A stretch of DNA of 5,299 bases from Methanobacterium sp. (GTDB lineage Archaea; Methanobacteriota; Methanobacteria; Methanobacteriales; Methanobacteriaceae): assembly GCA_003164415.1 (NCBI GenBank), contig PLTK01000104.1, positions 6,664 to 11,962 of the forward strand. The letters are read 5' to 3'. A program made the position numbers and the translations under genes. The stretch's first letter is position 1. Every line of letters begins with the position of its first letter. Of the stretch, positions 1 through 4,905 are shown in pieces. The notes under the pieces are model-generated. The model was not told the origin of the DNA. It searched no databases and saw only the letters and a program-made list of their open reading frames with translations.

Positions 1-451
1 TAAAGGGGTCAGCAAACATTCTAAAGATGGGCATGTTAAATGCACCAGGTTCTGTTTTGTCACAACAAAAGACTATTACAGGGTCTGATGGTCTCTCTTT
101 AAATTCCATTTCAGCACATCCAGGACCCATTCCTTTGATGTTACCAGAGAAAGTATCTGAAAGAAGATCTTGGCCTGCACCATAAAGTTTTAAACTTTTT
201 GCAACCTTAGTTGCTTCCATGAAAGCATTAAATGCTAGTTCATGAACTTCTTCATTTTCTTCTCCATTTCTATGGGTCATTATCAAGTCTATGTCATCAC
301 CACAGCTGGTGATATGATAATCAACCAGAAGAGATTCATCCTTAGCTTTAGCTAGCAGTTCATCACATTTGTTAAGCAAAGCACTGTGAGTCTTTGCATG
401 TCCAGCTATACTGCCGACATCAGCTTTTATTACACTAATAGTAGTTTTCAT
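1..451 (-). CDS. fbp: Fructose-1,6-bisphosphate aldolase/phosphatase, archaeal type (5' part, C-terminus beyond window)
   Basis: Bifunctional gluconeogenic enzyme: it condenses dihydroxyacetone phosphate with glyceraldehyde 3-phosphate and then dephosphorylates fructose 1,6-bisphosphate to fructose 6-phosphate in the cytoplasm. The reading frame starts MKTTISVIKADVGSIAGH and stays open for 150 codons to the window edge. Landmarks match the archaeal FBPA/P family: D11 and H18 (metal ligands), the CGDDID motif with D52-D53, the LYGAGQDLL block with Y90 and Q94, the substrate-binding SGNIKGMGPG region at 102-111, and CDKTEPGAFN with D131-K132. The family is usually about 360-380 residues, so over half is missing here, including the Schiff-base lysine near residue 232. 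The ATG at 451 sits behind GGAGGT (464-459) with good spacing, which fixes the start. It lies downstream of aksF on the same strand, but a T-tract and its own TATA boxes in the 264-bp gap suggest separate transcription. Family assignment is very secure. Confidence 0.96.
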   Translation of the reverse strand, partial: MKTTISVIKADVGSIAGHAKTHSALLNKCDELLAKAKDESLLVDYHITSCGDDIDLIMTHRNGEENEEVHELAFNAFMEATKVAKSLKLYGAGQDLLSDTFSGNIKGMGPGCAEMEFKERPSDPVIVFCCDKTEPGAFNMPIFRMFADPF

Positions 452-458
452 ACAATAT

Positions 459-464
459 ACCTCC
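459..464 (-). promoter_or_regulatory. Ribosome binding site of fbp
   Basis: On the minus strand this reads GGAGGT, seven bases before the ATG at 451. It is a full match to the archaeal anti-Shine-Dalgarno sequence and supports the chosen fbp start. Confidence 0.85.
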
Positions 465-493
465 AAAAATTATCATGAAAATTTTTAAAACAG

Positions 494-501
494 CATTTAT
501 A
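494..501 (-). promoter_or_regulatory. Proximal TATA box candidate for fbp
   Basis: The minus strand reads TATAAATG here. Archaeal transcription usually starts about 25 bases downstream, near 471, giving a leader of about 20 bases that still contains the GGAGGT site. Position and context are good, but AT-rich intergenic DNA yields many TATA-like words. Confidence 0.4.
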
Positions 502-560
502 GGCAATTAAAGGTAAATGGAGTCAAGTTACTCTTTTAGTAGCTGTACTCACAATCAAAA

Positions 561-590
561 ATTGACCTAAAAACAGCCTAAGCTGTCAAT
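561..590 (-). promoter_or_regulatory. Nested inverted repeats in the fbp upstream region, possible attenuator or operator
   Basis: On the minus strand an inner hairpin ACAGC-TTAG-GCTGT (586-573) runs straight into a short T-run (573-569). An outer pair ATTGAC (590-585) / GTCAAT (566-561) shares bases with the inner stem, so the two pairings compete. This would matter only for transcripts started at an upstream promoter (TATA 650-643). Seen: the repeats. Inferred: any regulatory role. Confidence 0.3.
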
Positions 591-642
591 ATCAACTTAT
601 ACTATGAAGTAGTTTATGAATAGAAATCCATATAAAAGTTAC

Positions 643-650
643 TATATAAA
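643..650 (-). promoter_or_regulatory. Distal TATA box candidate for fbp
   Basis: The minus strand reads TTTATATA, the archaeal consensus, preceded by CGG. A start near 620 would give fbp a leader of about 170 bases running through the nested repeats at 561-590. A second TATA-like word, TTTATATG, lies at 636-629. Which of these or the proximal box is used cannot be told from sequence. Confidence 0.35.
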
Positions 651-675
651 CCGATTTATAGAAAGATTCCTCAAC

Positions 676-684
676 AAAAAAAAA
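676..684 (-). terminator. T9 tract terminator of aksF
   Basis: Nine consecutive T on the minus strand, about 32 bases beyond the aksF stop codon. Oligo-T tracts without a strong hairpin are the usual archaeal intrinsic terminators. The position separates aksF from fbp. Confidence 0.55.
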
Positions 685-715
685 TGTGGATTTAGCTTAT
701 TAAAATTAAATAATA

Positions 716-1711
716 TCAATTTATACGAAGTTTATTCCTGATTTCTTGTGCCATTTCCATGGTTTTTGATGACCCTCCAAGATCAGGAGTTAAAACTTTA
801 CCTTCACTAAGTACATTCAACAATGCTCTTTCAAGTTTTCTTGCTTCATAAGTTTCACCAAGATAGTCCATCATCATCACAGCAGATAAAACCATAGCTG
901 AAGGATTAGAAATTCCTAAGCCTGCTATATCCGGAGCAGAACCATGTACTGGTTCAAATAATGCATTAGTATCCCCTATATTTGCAGATGGCACCATACC
1001 AAGTCCACCAACTAGTCCAGCTCCCTCGTCAGAGAGTATATCCCCAAATAGGTTGGTTGTAACTATTACTTCAAAATCTTGGGGTCGGGTAATTAAGAAC
1101 ATTGCTGCTGCATCAACATATTTCTCATCGGTACCTAAATCAGGAAAATCATCTGCTATCTTGTAAAATGATTCCCTGAAAATACCATCGGTCTTCTTTA
1201 AAACATTGGCTTTGTGTACGGCTGTTACCTTATTCCGCCCTGTTTTTTCTGCATGTTCAAATGCAAACCTGCATATTCTCTCAGAAGCAAATCTGGTTAC
1301 AACCCTTAGCGCTGTTGCACCTTCTTTTGTGTATTCTTCAATACCCGAGTATAGTCCTTCAGTATTTTCTCTTACTATTGTAAAATCAAGATCATCAAAA
1401 AGACAATCTACACCAGGATATGTCTTTACTGGACGCAAATTAGCATAGAGATCTAGTTCCTTTCTAAGGGTTATTATAGCACTTTTATGTCCAGGTACGG
1501 TTGTAACAGATCCAAAAAGGGTTGTATCTGCTTTTTTTGCTTTGGACACAGTTTCATCAGGAATAGTAGTCCCAGTTTCTTTATAACATGCCTCTCCAGC
1601 ATACGCCAAGGTATAGTCCAAATCAATATCCATCATTTCTATGATATATATAAGGGCTTCAGTAACCTCGGGTCCAACACCATCTCCCGGAATTAAGGTT
1701 ATATTGTACAT
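716..1711 (-). CDS. aksF: Homoisocitrate dehydrogenase (isocitrate/isopropylmalate dehydrogenase family)
   Basis: NAD+-dependent oxidative decarboxylase, likely acting on homoisocitrate and its longer homologues in 2-oxosuberate synthesis for coenzyme B. The protein is 331 residues from the ATG at 1711, normal for the family. Visible motifs: GDGVGPEV (9-16), the substrate helix and loop with R83 and R93, R114 in VRENTEG, Y121, K167 in VHKANVLK, metal-binding D200, D224 and D228, and the nucleotide loop EPVHGSAPDIAG (253-264), where D261 favours NAD+ over NADP+. The helix KSAIITLRK (76-84) resembles, from memory, the M. jannaschii AksF helix (KSPIITLRK) more than that of its LeuB, so I prefer AksF to 3-isopropylmalate dehydrogenase, which remains the main alternative. 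An upstream in-frame ATG at 1738 would add nine residues, but the Shine-Dalgarno AGAGGT lies inside that extension, directly before 1711. No leu or aks partner gene adjoins it in this window. Confidence 0.8.
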   Translation of the reverse strand: MYNITLIPGDGVGPEVTEALIYIIEMMDIDLDYTLAYAGEACYKETGTTIPDETVSKAKKADTTLFGSVTTVPGHKSAIITLRKELDLYANLRPVKTYPGVDCLFDDLDFTIVRENTEGLYSGIEEYTKEGATALRVVTRFASERICRFAFEHAEKTGRNKVTAVHKANVLKKTDGIFRESFYKIADDFPDLGTDEKYVDAAAMFLITRPQDFEVIVTTNLFGDILSDEGAGLVGGLGMVPSANIGDTNALFEPVHGSAPDIAGLGISNPSAMVLSAVMMMDYLGETYEARKLERALLNVLSEGKVLTPDLGGSSKTMEMAQEIRNKLRIN

Positions 1712-1716
1712 ACGAT

Positions 1717-1722
1717 ACCTCT
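1717..1722 (-). promoter_or_regulatory. Ribosome binding site deciding the aksF start
   Basis: The minus strand reads AGAGGT five bases before the ATG at 1711. The alternative ATG at 1738 lies upstream of this site and has no comparable motif, so the shorter protein beginning MYNITLIPGDG is preferred. That start also places the conserved GDG motif at the usual distance from the N-terminus. Confidence 0.75.
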
Positions 1723-1740
1723 TGAATTTAATTATCAAAA

Positions 1741-1784
1741 TGTTTATTATGGATATATTTTCTAGTTATAATAAACACATATCC
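1741..1784 (-). promoter_or_regulatory. aksF promoter with TATA box inside an interleaved inverted repeat
   Basis: A perfect 10-bp inverted repeat, TGTTTATTAT (1741-1750) and ATAATAAACA (1768-1777), brackets 17 bases that contain a minus-strand TATA candidate AAATATAT (1760-1753). A second inverted pair, GGATAT (1751-1756) and ATATCC (1779-1784), is interleaved with the first. The TATA box predicts a start near 1730 and an 18-base leader. The arm centres are 27 bp apart and bracket the TATA box, as expected for an operator where a repressor would block TBP. The regulator is unknown. Confidence 0.45.
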
Positions 1785-1875
1785 AAAATCTTATCACATT
1801 AAAATAGTAAAATTGTTTGATGAAATATTCCCTTGAAGAAATTATTGAACACTAAATTTATTGTATGGTATAATG

Positions 1876-2103
1876 TATAAAAAGAAATTAAAGAATTATA
1901 GAAGTTTGGGAACCTCATGAACCCGGAAACAGAATTTAATATGCAATTAGAATCTATAGACTTGTTTTTCTCCCCTTGGGTCTCTTTATTTCCATGGAAT
2001 TTTAAATGTACGAAGTTTAGAACGGAGTATAGATTTATCGTAACAATCTTCATGCAAATTCTTATTTATTATTTATGGAAACAAGTGGGCCCACTATTTT
2101 TTT
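1876..2103 (+). ncRNA. Possible RNA gene in the aksF-HEAT gap (speculative)
   Basis: The plus strand has TATAAAAA at 1876-1883, predicting a start near 1905. After it comes a 200-base stretch of about 33 percent GC by hand count, against about 18 percent in the preceding 100 bases and about 25 percent after it. It ends in the perfect palindrome AGTGGGCCCACT (2084-2095) followed by seven T (2097-2103), like a terminator. Internal pairings include AATCTATA (1951-1958) with TATAGATT (2028-2035), TGGGTC (1977-1982) with GGCCCA (2088-2093), and the palindrome TTCCATGGAA (1990-1999). A 62-codon frame at 1917-2105 and an 84-codon minus frame at 1799-2053 overlap it, but neither has a Shine-Dalgarno or a recognisable protein. 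I match it to no known RNA family; a decayed gene is the alternative. Confidence 0.25.
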
Positions 2104-2464
2104 AACCGGATAAAAGCTTTAAATATGAGTTGTTTTATCTCAGCTATGTTTTTACATAACAAAATCTTCTGATGATTGTTTAATTCCATTAATGTACACT
2201 TAAAACTTTTAAATTTCCAATCAGAATAATATACGTCTTTCTTAGTTCGGGTACATTTATTAGTTCGCCTAAAGTTACAATGAACATAATATATTTATTC
2301 AAAGAAATCCTATACAATATAATACTACTTGGAACGAGACTTCTATTATTACAAAACTCAGTAAAAGTGGCATTTTTTTTCATCTGTAATTTTAGGAGTT
2401 TTAACATATGCAAATGTCAATGTGTTATGTCATGAATGTAAGGTTTTCATGGAGATATGAATAA
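2104..2464. other. Gene-poor AT-rich intergenic stretch
   Basis: No convincing gene is visible. A 74-codon minus-strand frame (2189-2413) lacks a Shine-Dalgarno and recognisable motifs. Short items present are a direct repeat TTAGTTCG (2242-2249 and 2260-2267), an eight-T tract on the plus strand (2373-2380), and an inverted repeat CATGAA/TTCATG (2431-2436 and 2446-2451) just before the HEAT-gene TATA candidate. This may be the remains of a lost gene or an extended regulatory region. Confidence 0.4.
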
Positions 2465-2472
2465 TATAAATT
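2465..2472 (+). promoter_or_regulatory. TATA box candidate for the HEAT-repeat gene
   Basis: TATAAATT predicts transcription from about 2495 and a leader of about 55 bases. The ribosome site AGGGTGGT (2537-2544) lies five bases before the ATG at 2550. Confidence 0.4.
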
Positions 2473-2549
2473 AGAAAAAATGTTATTTTGAAATTATTTT
2501 ACTTTGAATCATTTAAAACTTGTAATTCATTAATTTAGGGTGGTATAAA

Positions 2550-3110
2550 ATGGAACGTGAAGAAAACATTGAAAGATTGATTCAAACATTGAAGGATGAT
2601 GACGAACTTGTTCAAACACAGGCTGTGGGATTACTTGAAGAAATTGGTGAACCCGCTGTGGAGTTATTATTAGTTTCTGCCGGTGATAAGGATAAAGAAA
2701 TACGAAAAGGTTCAATACGTGTCCTCGGAATCCTAGGTGATGATAGGGCAGTAGATGTGTTAATCAGTTCACTAAAAGATCCTAACAAATGGGTTAGAAG
2801 AGAAGCTTCGACAGCCCTAGGAAATATGGGAGATCCTGCTGTTGACCCACTTATTGCCACATTAAAGGATGAAGATTGGCGTGTTAGGGGTGGTGCAGCT
2901 TGGGCACTTGGTAAAATAGCCAATAAAAAAGCGGTTGAACCGCTTATTGAAGCTATGAATGATGATAGCGGTTTTGTTAGAGGTGGAGCTGCCTGGGCCC
3001 TCGGCAATATTGGTGATGAAAGAGGTATAGAACCCTTAAAAATTGCTTTAAATGATAAAAGTAGTTATGTAAAACGGGTTGCAGAGAGATACATAAAGAA
3101 GTTGGAGTAA
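2550..3110 (+). CDS. HEAT-repeat protein, PBS-lyase type
   Basis: A 186-residue soluble all-helical solenoid made almost wholly of six tandem units of about 30-31 residues: roughly 7-36, 37-67, 68-97, 98-128, 129-159 and 160-186. Each unit has the pattern (V/I)-x-x-L-I-x-x-L-x-D ... V-R-x-x-A-x-x-A-L-G-x-I-G-(D/E), with D and R/K at the turn (R52, R83, R113, R144, K175). Units 4 and 5 share an identical VRGGAAWALG block (112-121 and 143-152). Such proteins are often annotated as phycocyanobilin-lyase-like or CpcE-like, but no phycobilisome exists in methanogens. The name reflects the repeat only, and a protein-binding scaffold role is the reasonable inference. There is no signal peptide, membrane segment or catalytic motif. 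The start is the first ATG, behind AGGGTGGT. It is upstream of mdh with a 152-bp gap that has its own promoter and terminator-like elements, so cotranscription is uncertain. The partner is unknown. Confidence 0.93.
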   Translation: MEREENIERLIQTLKDDDELVQTQAVGLLEEIGEPAVELLLVSAGDKDKEIRKGSIRVLGILGDDRAVDVLISSLKDPNKWVRREASTALGNMGDPAVDPLIATLKDEDWRVRGGAAWALGKIANKKAVEPLIEAMNDDSGFVRGGAAWALGNIGDERGIEPLKIALNDKSSYVKRVAERYIKKLE

Positions 3111-3140
3111 ATTCATCTATTTATGATAAGTCCAACTTAA

Positions 3141-3202
3141 GGATAATAGATAACAATAAAGTTCAAATTAATGATCGAGTTATCTTTATATCCAATTTTT
3201 TT
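3141..3202 (+). terminator. Imperfect stem-loop plus T7 after the HEAT gene (terminator, or mdh operator)
   Basis: GGATAATAGATAAC (3141-3154) and GTTATCTTTATATCC (3179-3193) are inverted repeats that differ by about one indel and one mismatch, with a 24-base loop. Seven T follow at 3196-3202. Stem plus T-tract suits termination of the HEAT transcript 30-90 bases past its stop. The right arm also covers the best mdh TATA candidate (3185-3192), so an operator function is equally possible. Confidence 0.4.
3185..3192 (+). promoter_or_regulatory. TATA box candidate for mdh
   Basis: TTTATATC is close to the archaeal consensus and predicts a start near 3215, with a leader of about 48 bases. It overlaps the right arm of the inverted repeat described at 3141-3202. 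Confidence 0.35.
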
Positions 3203-3248
3203 ATTAACAAATCATAATCAATCCATTTAACATCCATATCATGAGAGC

Positions 3249-3255
3249 AGGAGGT
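3249..3255 (+). promoter_or_regulatory. Perfect Shine-Dalgarno that fixes the TTG start of mdh
   Basis: AGGAGGT lies seven bases before TTG at 3263. The encoded N-terminus MKVSVIGASGRVG then begins exactly at the first beta strand of the Rossmann fold, as in family members. No ATG or GTG nearby in this frame would do so. Confidence 0.85.
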
Positions 3256-3262
3256 ATTCTAA

Positions 3263-4225
3263 TTGAAAGTTAGTGTAATTGGTGCATCAGGAAGAGTAGG
3301 AAAAACAGCAGCATTCTGTTTGGCAGAGGAAAATTGTGTGAACGATTTAGTTCTCATATCTCGTAAAGAAAGCATAGATAAAGTGGAAGGAGAAGCATTG
3401 GATATGTATGATGCCCTTGCCGCCAAGGATGTTAATGTTAAAATAACTGCATCATATGATTTCGAAGACGTTAAAGGTTCAGATCTGATTGTTTTAAGTG
3501 CAGGACAGCCTAGAAGCGCAGGAATGACTAGGATGGATGTTGCTATCCCTAATGCAAAGATTGTAGCAGAATACTCCCGAGCCATAGCAAAATTTGCACC
3601 TGATGCCATTATTCTTGTTGTAACTAATCCCGTTGATGTAATGACTTACGTTGCTTTAAAAGCATCAGGATTCGACAAAAATAAGGTCTTTGGCCTTGGA
3701 AACCATTTGGATTCCCTACGATTAAAAAATCTTATATCACAACATTTCAATATTCACGTAAGCGAAATCCATACCCGAGTAATGGGAGAACATGGCGATA
3801 ACATGGTACCGATCATGAGCTCTACATCTATTGGAGGGATATTACTCAAATATTTCAAAGGATATGATGATTTTGATATGGACAGAACAGTTGAAAAGGT
3901 TAAAAATGCAGGTAATTATGTTATACAAAAGAAGGGTGCAACAGAATATGGGCCGGCCTTTGCAATTTCAAATATAGCTACTATTGTTTTAAATGATGAA
4001 AAAAAGATTTTAACTGTCAGTGCATTTTTAGATGGTGAGATTGAAGGTGTAGAAGATGTTTGTTTAGGTGTACCAGTTAAACTGGGTTTAAGCGGTATCG
4101 AACGAATAATTCCGATTATAATGACTGAAAGAGAAAGAACTGCCTTTTTAAAAGCAGCTGAAGGAGTTAAAAAAGATACGGATTTCGTTGTTAAAGCAAT
4201 TGATGAAGATTTATCATCCAAATAA
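3263..4225 (+). CDS. mdh: Malate dehydrogenase, LDH-like archaeal type, NAD(P)H-using
   Basis: Cytoplasmic enzyme that interconverts oxaloacetate and malate, mainly reducing oxaloacetate in the incomplete reductive branch toward 2-oxoglutarate. At 320 residues it is normal for the LDH/MDH family. Visible features: Rossmann loop GASGRVG (7-13), substrate-loop arginines R84 and R90 in GQPRSAGMTR, TNPVDVMT (121-128), D150 and R153 in LDSLRLK, and catalytic H177 in GEHGD. R84 after the proline marks a malate rather than a lactate enzyme (Gln in LDH). After beta strand 2 the usual Asp of NAD-specific enzymes is replaced by S33-R34, suggesting NADP acceptance. This agrees with the known M. thermautotrophicus enzyme of this type, which uses NAD and NADP equally and mostly reduces oxaloacetate. 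Translation starts at TTG behind AGGAGGT. It is convergent with the small gene at 4343-4609, with T-tracts between them. Confidence 0.95.
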   Translation: MKVSVIGASGRVGKTAAFCLAEENCVNDLVLISRKESIDKVEGEALDMYDALAAKDVNVKITASYDFEDVKGSDLIVLSAGQPRSAGMTRMDVAIPNAKIVAEYSRAIAKFAPDAIILVVTNPVDVMTYVALKASGFDKNKVFGLGNHLDSLRLKNLISQHFNIHVSEIHTRVMGEHGDNMVPIMSSTSIGGILLKYFKGYDDFDMDRTVEKVKNAGNYVIQKKGATEYGPAFAISNIATIVLNDEKKILTVSAFLDGEIEGVEDVCLGVPVKLGLSGIERIIPIIMTERERTAFLKAAEGVKKDTDFVVKAIDEDLSSK

Positions 4226-4244
4226 TTCTTTTAATTGATTACAG

Positions 4245-4267
4245 TGAACTTTTTTTGTTCAATTTTT
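4245..4267 (+). terminator. Terminator of mdh
   Basis: About 20 bases after the mdh stop, TGAAC (4245-4249) pairs with GTTCA (4257-4261) around a T7 loop, and five more T follow (4263-4267). The two T-tracts are the likely termination signals; the weak stem is secondary. Confidence 0.5.
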
Positions 4268-4283
4268 AATAAATTCTTAAAAT

Positions 4284-4291
4284 AAAAAAAA
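4284..4291 (-). terminator. T8 tract terminator of the small anchored-protein gene
   Basis: Eight T on the minus strand, about 50 bases beyond the stop at 4343, with another six T just before them (4300-4295). Together with the mdh terminator this makes a compact bidirectional termination zone between convergent genes. Confidence 0.45.
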
Positions 4292-4342
4292 TAGAAAAAA
4301 TTAATTTAAACCATCATATACAAAAAATGTTAAATTAGATTA

Positions 4343-4609
4343 TTATTTAGTATTATTAGAAGGAGTTTCATTTTTCTGTACTGTTCCATTGTTGTTAACA
4401 GTTTTATTTTTTGCAGTACTTACGGTGACAGCTGTGGCTTTATATGTTGAAGTAGTACTACTACTGTTATTATTGGAAACATTTCCAGTAGAGTTGTTTG
4501 ACAAATTAAGGGAGTTAGAAGCTGCCCCTTGGTACAAACCTACAAAATATCCTCCCACACTCGCAACAACAACTAAAGCTATCATCAAAATTATAATTCT
4601 ATTATCCAT
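4343..4609 (-). CDS. Small membrane-anchored, Asn/Ser/Thr-rich surface protein (unknown function)
   Basis: An 88-residue protein I do not recognise. Residues 1-4 (MDNR) are followed by a hydrophobic segment at about 5-26, which looks like an uncleaved signal anchor. The remaining 60 residues are low complexity: by hand count 15 are Asn and 22 are Ser or Thr, with no Cys. It contains ten N-X-S/T sequons (N35, N38, N39, N43, N47, N48, N68, N74, N80, N85), so the tail is probably outside the cell and may be heavily N-glycosylated by AglB; that is inference. The start is well supported: AGGAGG (4621-4616) lies six bases before the ATG at 4609, and a TATA candidate lies upstream. A strong ribosome site and a sensible topology argue for a real gene despite its size. 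It lies convergent to mdh and divergent from pdxT, in no operon, so context gives no function. Confidence 0.82.
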   Translation of the reverse strand: MDNRIIILMIALVVVASVGGYFVGLYQGAASNSLNLSNNSTGNVSNNNSSSTTSTYKATAVTVSTAKNKTVNNNGTVQKNETPSNNTK

Positions 4610-4615
4610 TACTGG

Positions 4616-4621
4616 CCTCCT
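4616..4621 (-). promoter_or_regulatory. Ribosome binding site of the small surface-protein gene
   Basis: The minus strand reads AGGAGG six bases before the ATG at 4609. This perfect site is the main evidence that the small low-complexity frame is translated. Confidence 0.8.
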
Positions 4622-4659
4622 AAAAGAGCATAGTTATCTCAAATATTGATTACAAATTT

Positions 4660-4667
4660 TTATTTAA
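4660..4667 (-). promoter_or_regulatory. TATA box candidate for the small surface-protein gene
   Basis: The minus strand reads TTAAATAA, predicting a start near 4637 and a leader of about 27 bases that includes the AGGAGG site. Confidence 0.3.
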
Positions 4668-4770
4668 TGTACATATTATTCTAATTTACTTGATAGTAAT
4701 ATAAAACAACCATATATTAATCTATTGAAAAATGATATTAAAAAAATTAAAATAATTGTGTTGGAAAAAG

Positions 4771-4820
4771 CTTATATAAGTGTTCAGTTATAAGTCTAAA
4801 CATGGACTATATTCTGAACA
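4771..4820 (+). promoter_or_regulatory. Palindromic TATA box followed by an imperfect dyad
   Basis: CTTATATAAG (4771-4780) is a perfect palindrome preceded by TTGGAAAAAG, which looks like a purine-rich BRE for plus-strand transcription; a start near 4800 is predicted. Directly after it, TGTTCAG (4781-4787) / CTGAACA (4814-4820) and AGTC (4793-4796) / GACT (4805-4808) form an inverted repeat around an eight-base loop, with five unpaired bases per side. The dyad straddles the predicted start, so an operator fits better than an RNA hairpin. It may drive a long pdxT leader or a short RNA ending at the T7 tract 4878-4884. Confidence 0.35.
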
Positions 4821-4884
4821 ATGTATAAAAATTATTCTTTAAAATAATTATATTTCAAGTTTGAATTTTAAGAGATGTTTTTTT

Positions 4885-4900
4885 CGGAAAATTTGTTCCG
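4885..4900 (+). promoter_or_regulatory. NrpR-like operator GGAA-N6-TTCC upstream of pdxT
   Basis: CGGAA (4885-4889) and TTCCG (4896-4900) form a perfect 5-bp inverted repeat with a six-base spacer. The core matches GGAA-N6-TTCC, the operator known for the nitrogen repressor NrpR of methanogens. It ends six bases before a TATA candidate TTTATATG (4906-4913), where it would cover the BRE. PdxT is a glutamine amidotransferase subunit, so nitrogen-linked control would make sense, but control of pdxT by NrpR is inference. Confidence 0.4.
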
Positions 4901-4905
4901 GTAAA

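Noticed and set aside
1712..1738. In-frame upstream ATG giving aksF nine extra residues (MIIKFKRYR)
   Set aside because: The Shine-Dalgarno AGAGGT lies within this extension, just before the ATG at 1711, and the family normally starts a few residues before the GDG motif.
1799..2053. 84-codon minus-strand frame in the gap
   Set aside because: No ribosome site, low-complexity AT-driven residues, and an overlap with another equally weak frame.
1917..2105. 62-codon plus-strand frame in the gap
   Set aside because: No ribosome site precedes it, its composition resembles no known protein, and it overlaps the palindrome and T-run.
2242..2267. TTAGTTCG repeat as a tRNA T-arm or operator
   Set aside because: No cloverleaf can be drawn around it, and an 8-bp direct repeat alone is weak evidence.
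2189..2413. 74-codon minus-strand frame
   Set aside because: No Shine-Dalgarno and no recognisable motif; typical of chance frames in AT-rich DNA.
2612..3007. 131-codon minus-strand frame opposite the HEAT gene
   Set aside because: It is an antisense shadow of the repeat codons; the plus frame has clear HEAT periodicity and a ribosome site.
3241..3273. Ten-codon ATG frame overlapping the mdh start
   Set aside because: It has no ribosome site of its own and encloses that of mdh; translational coupling is possible but unsupported.
3259..3609. Minus-strand frames opposite mdh (also 3916-4221)
   Set aside because: Antisense shadows of a well-supported malate dehydrogenase.
4389..4649. 86-codon plus-strand frame opposite the small surface-protein gene
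   Set aside because: No ribosome site on the plus strand, whereas the minus frame has AGGAGG, a TATA candidate and a sensible anchor-plus-tail layout.
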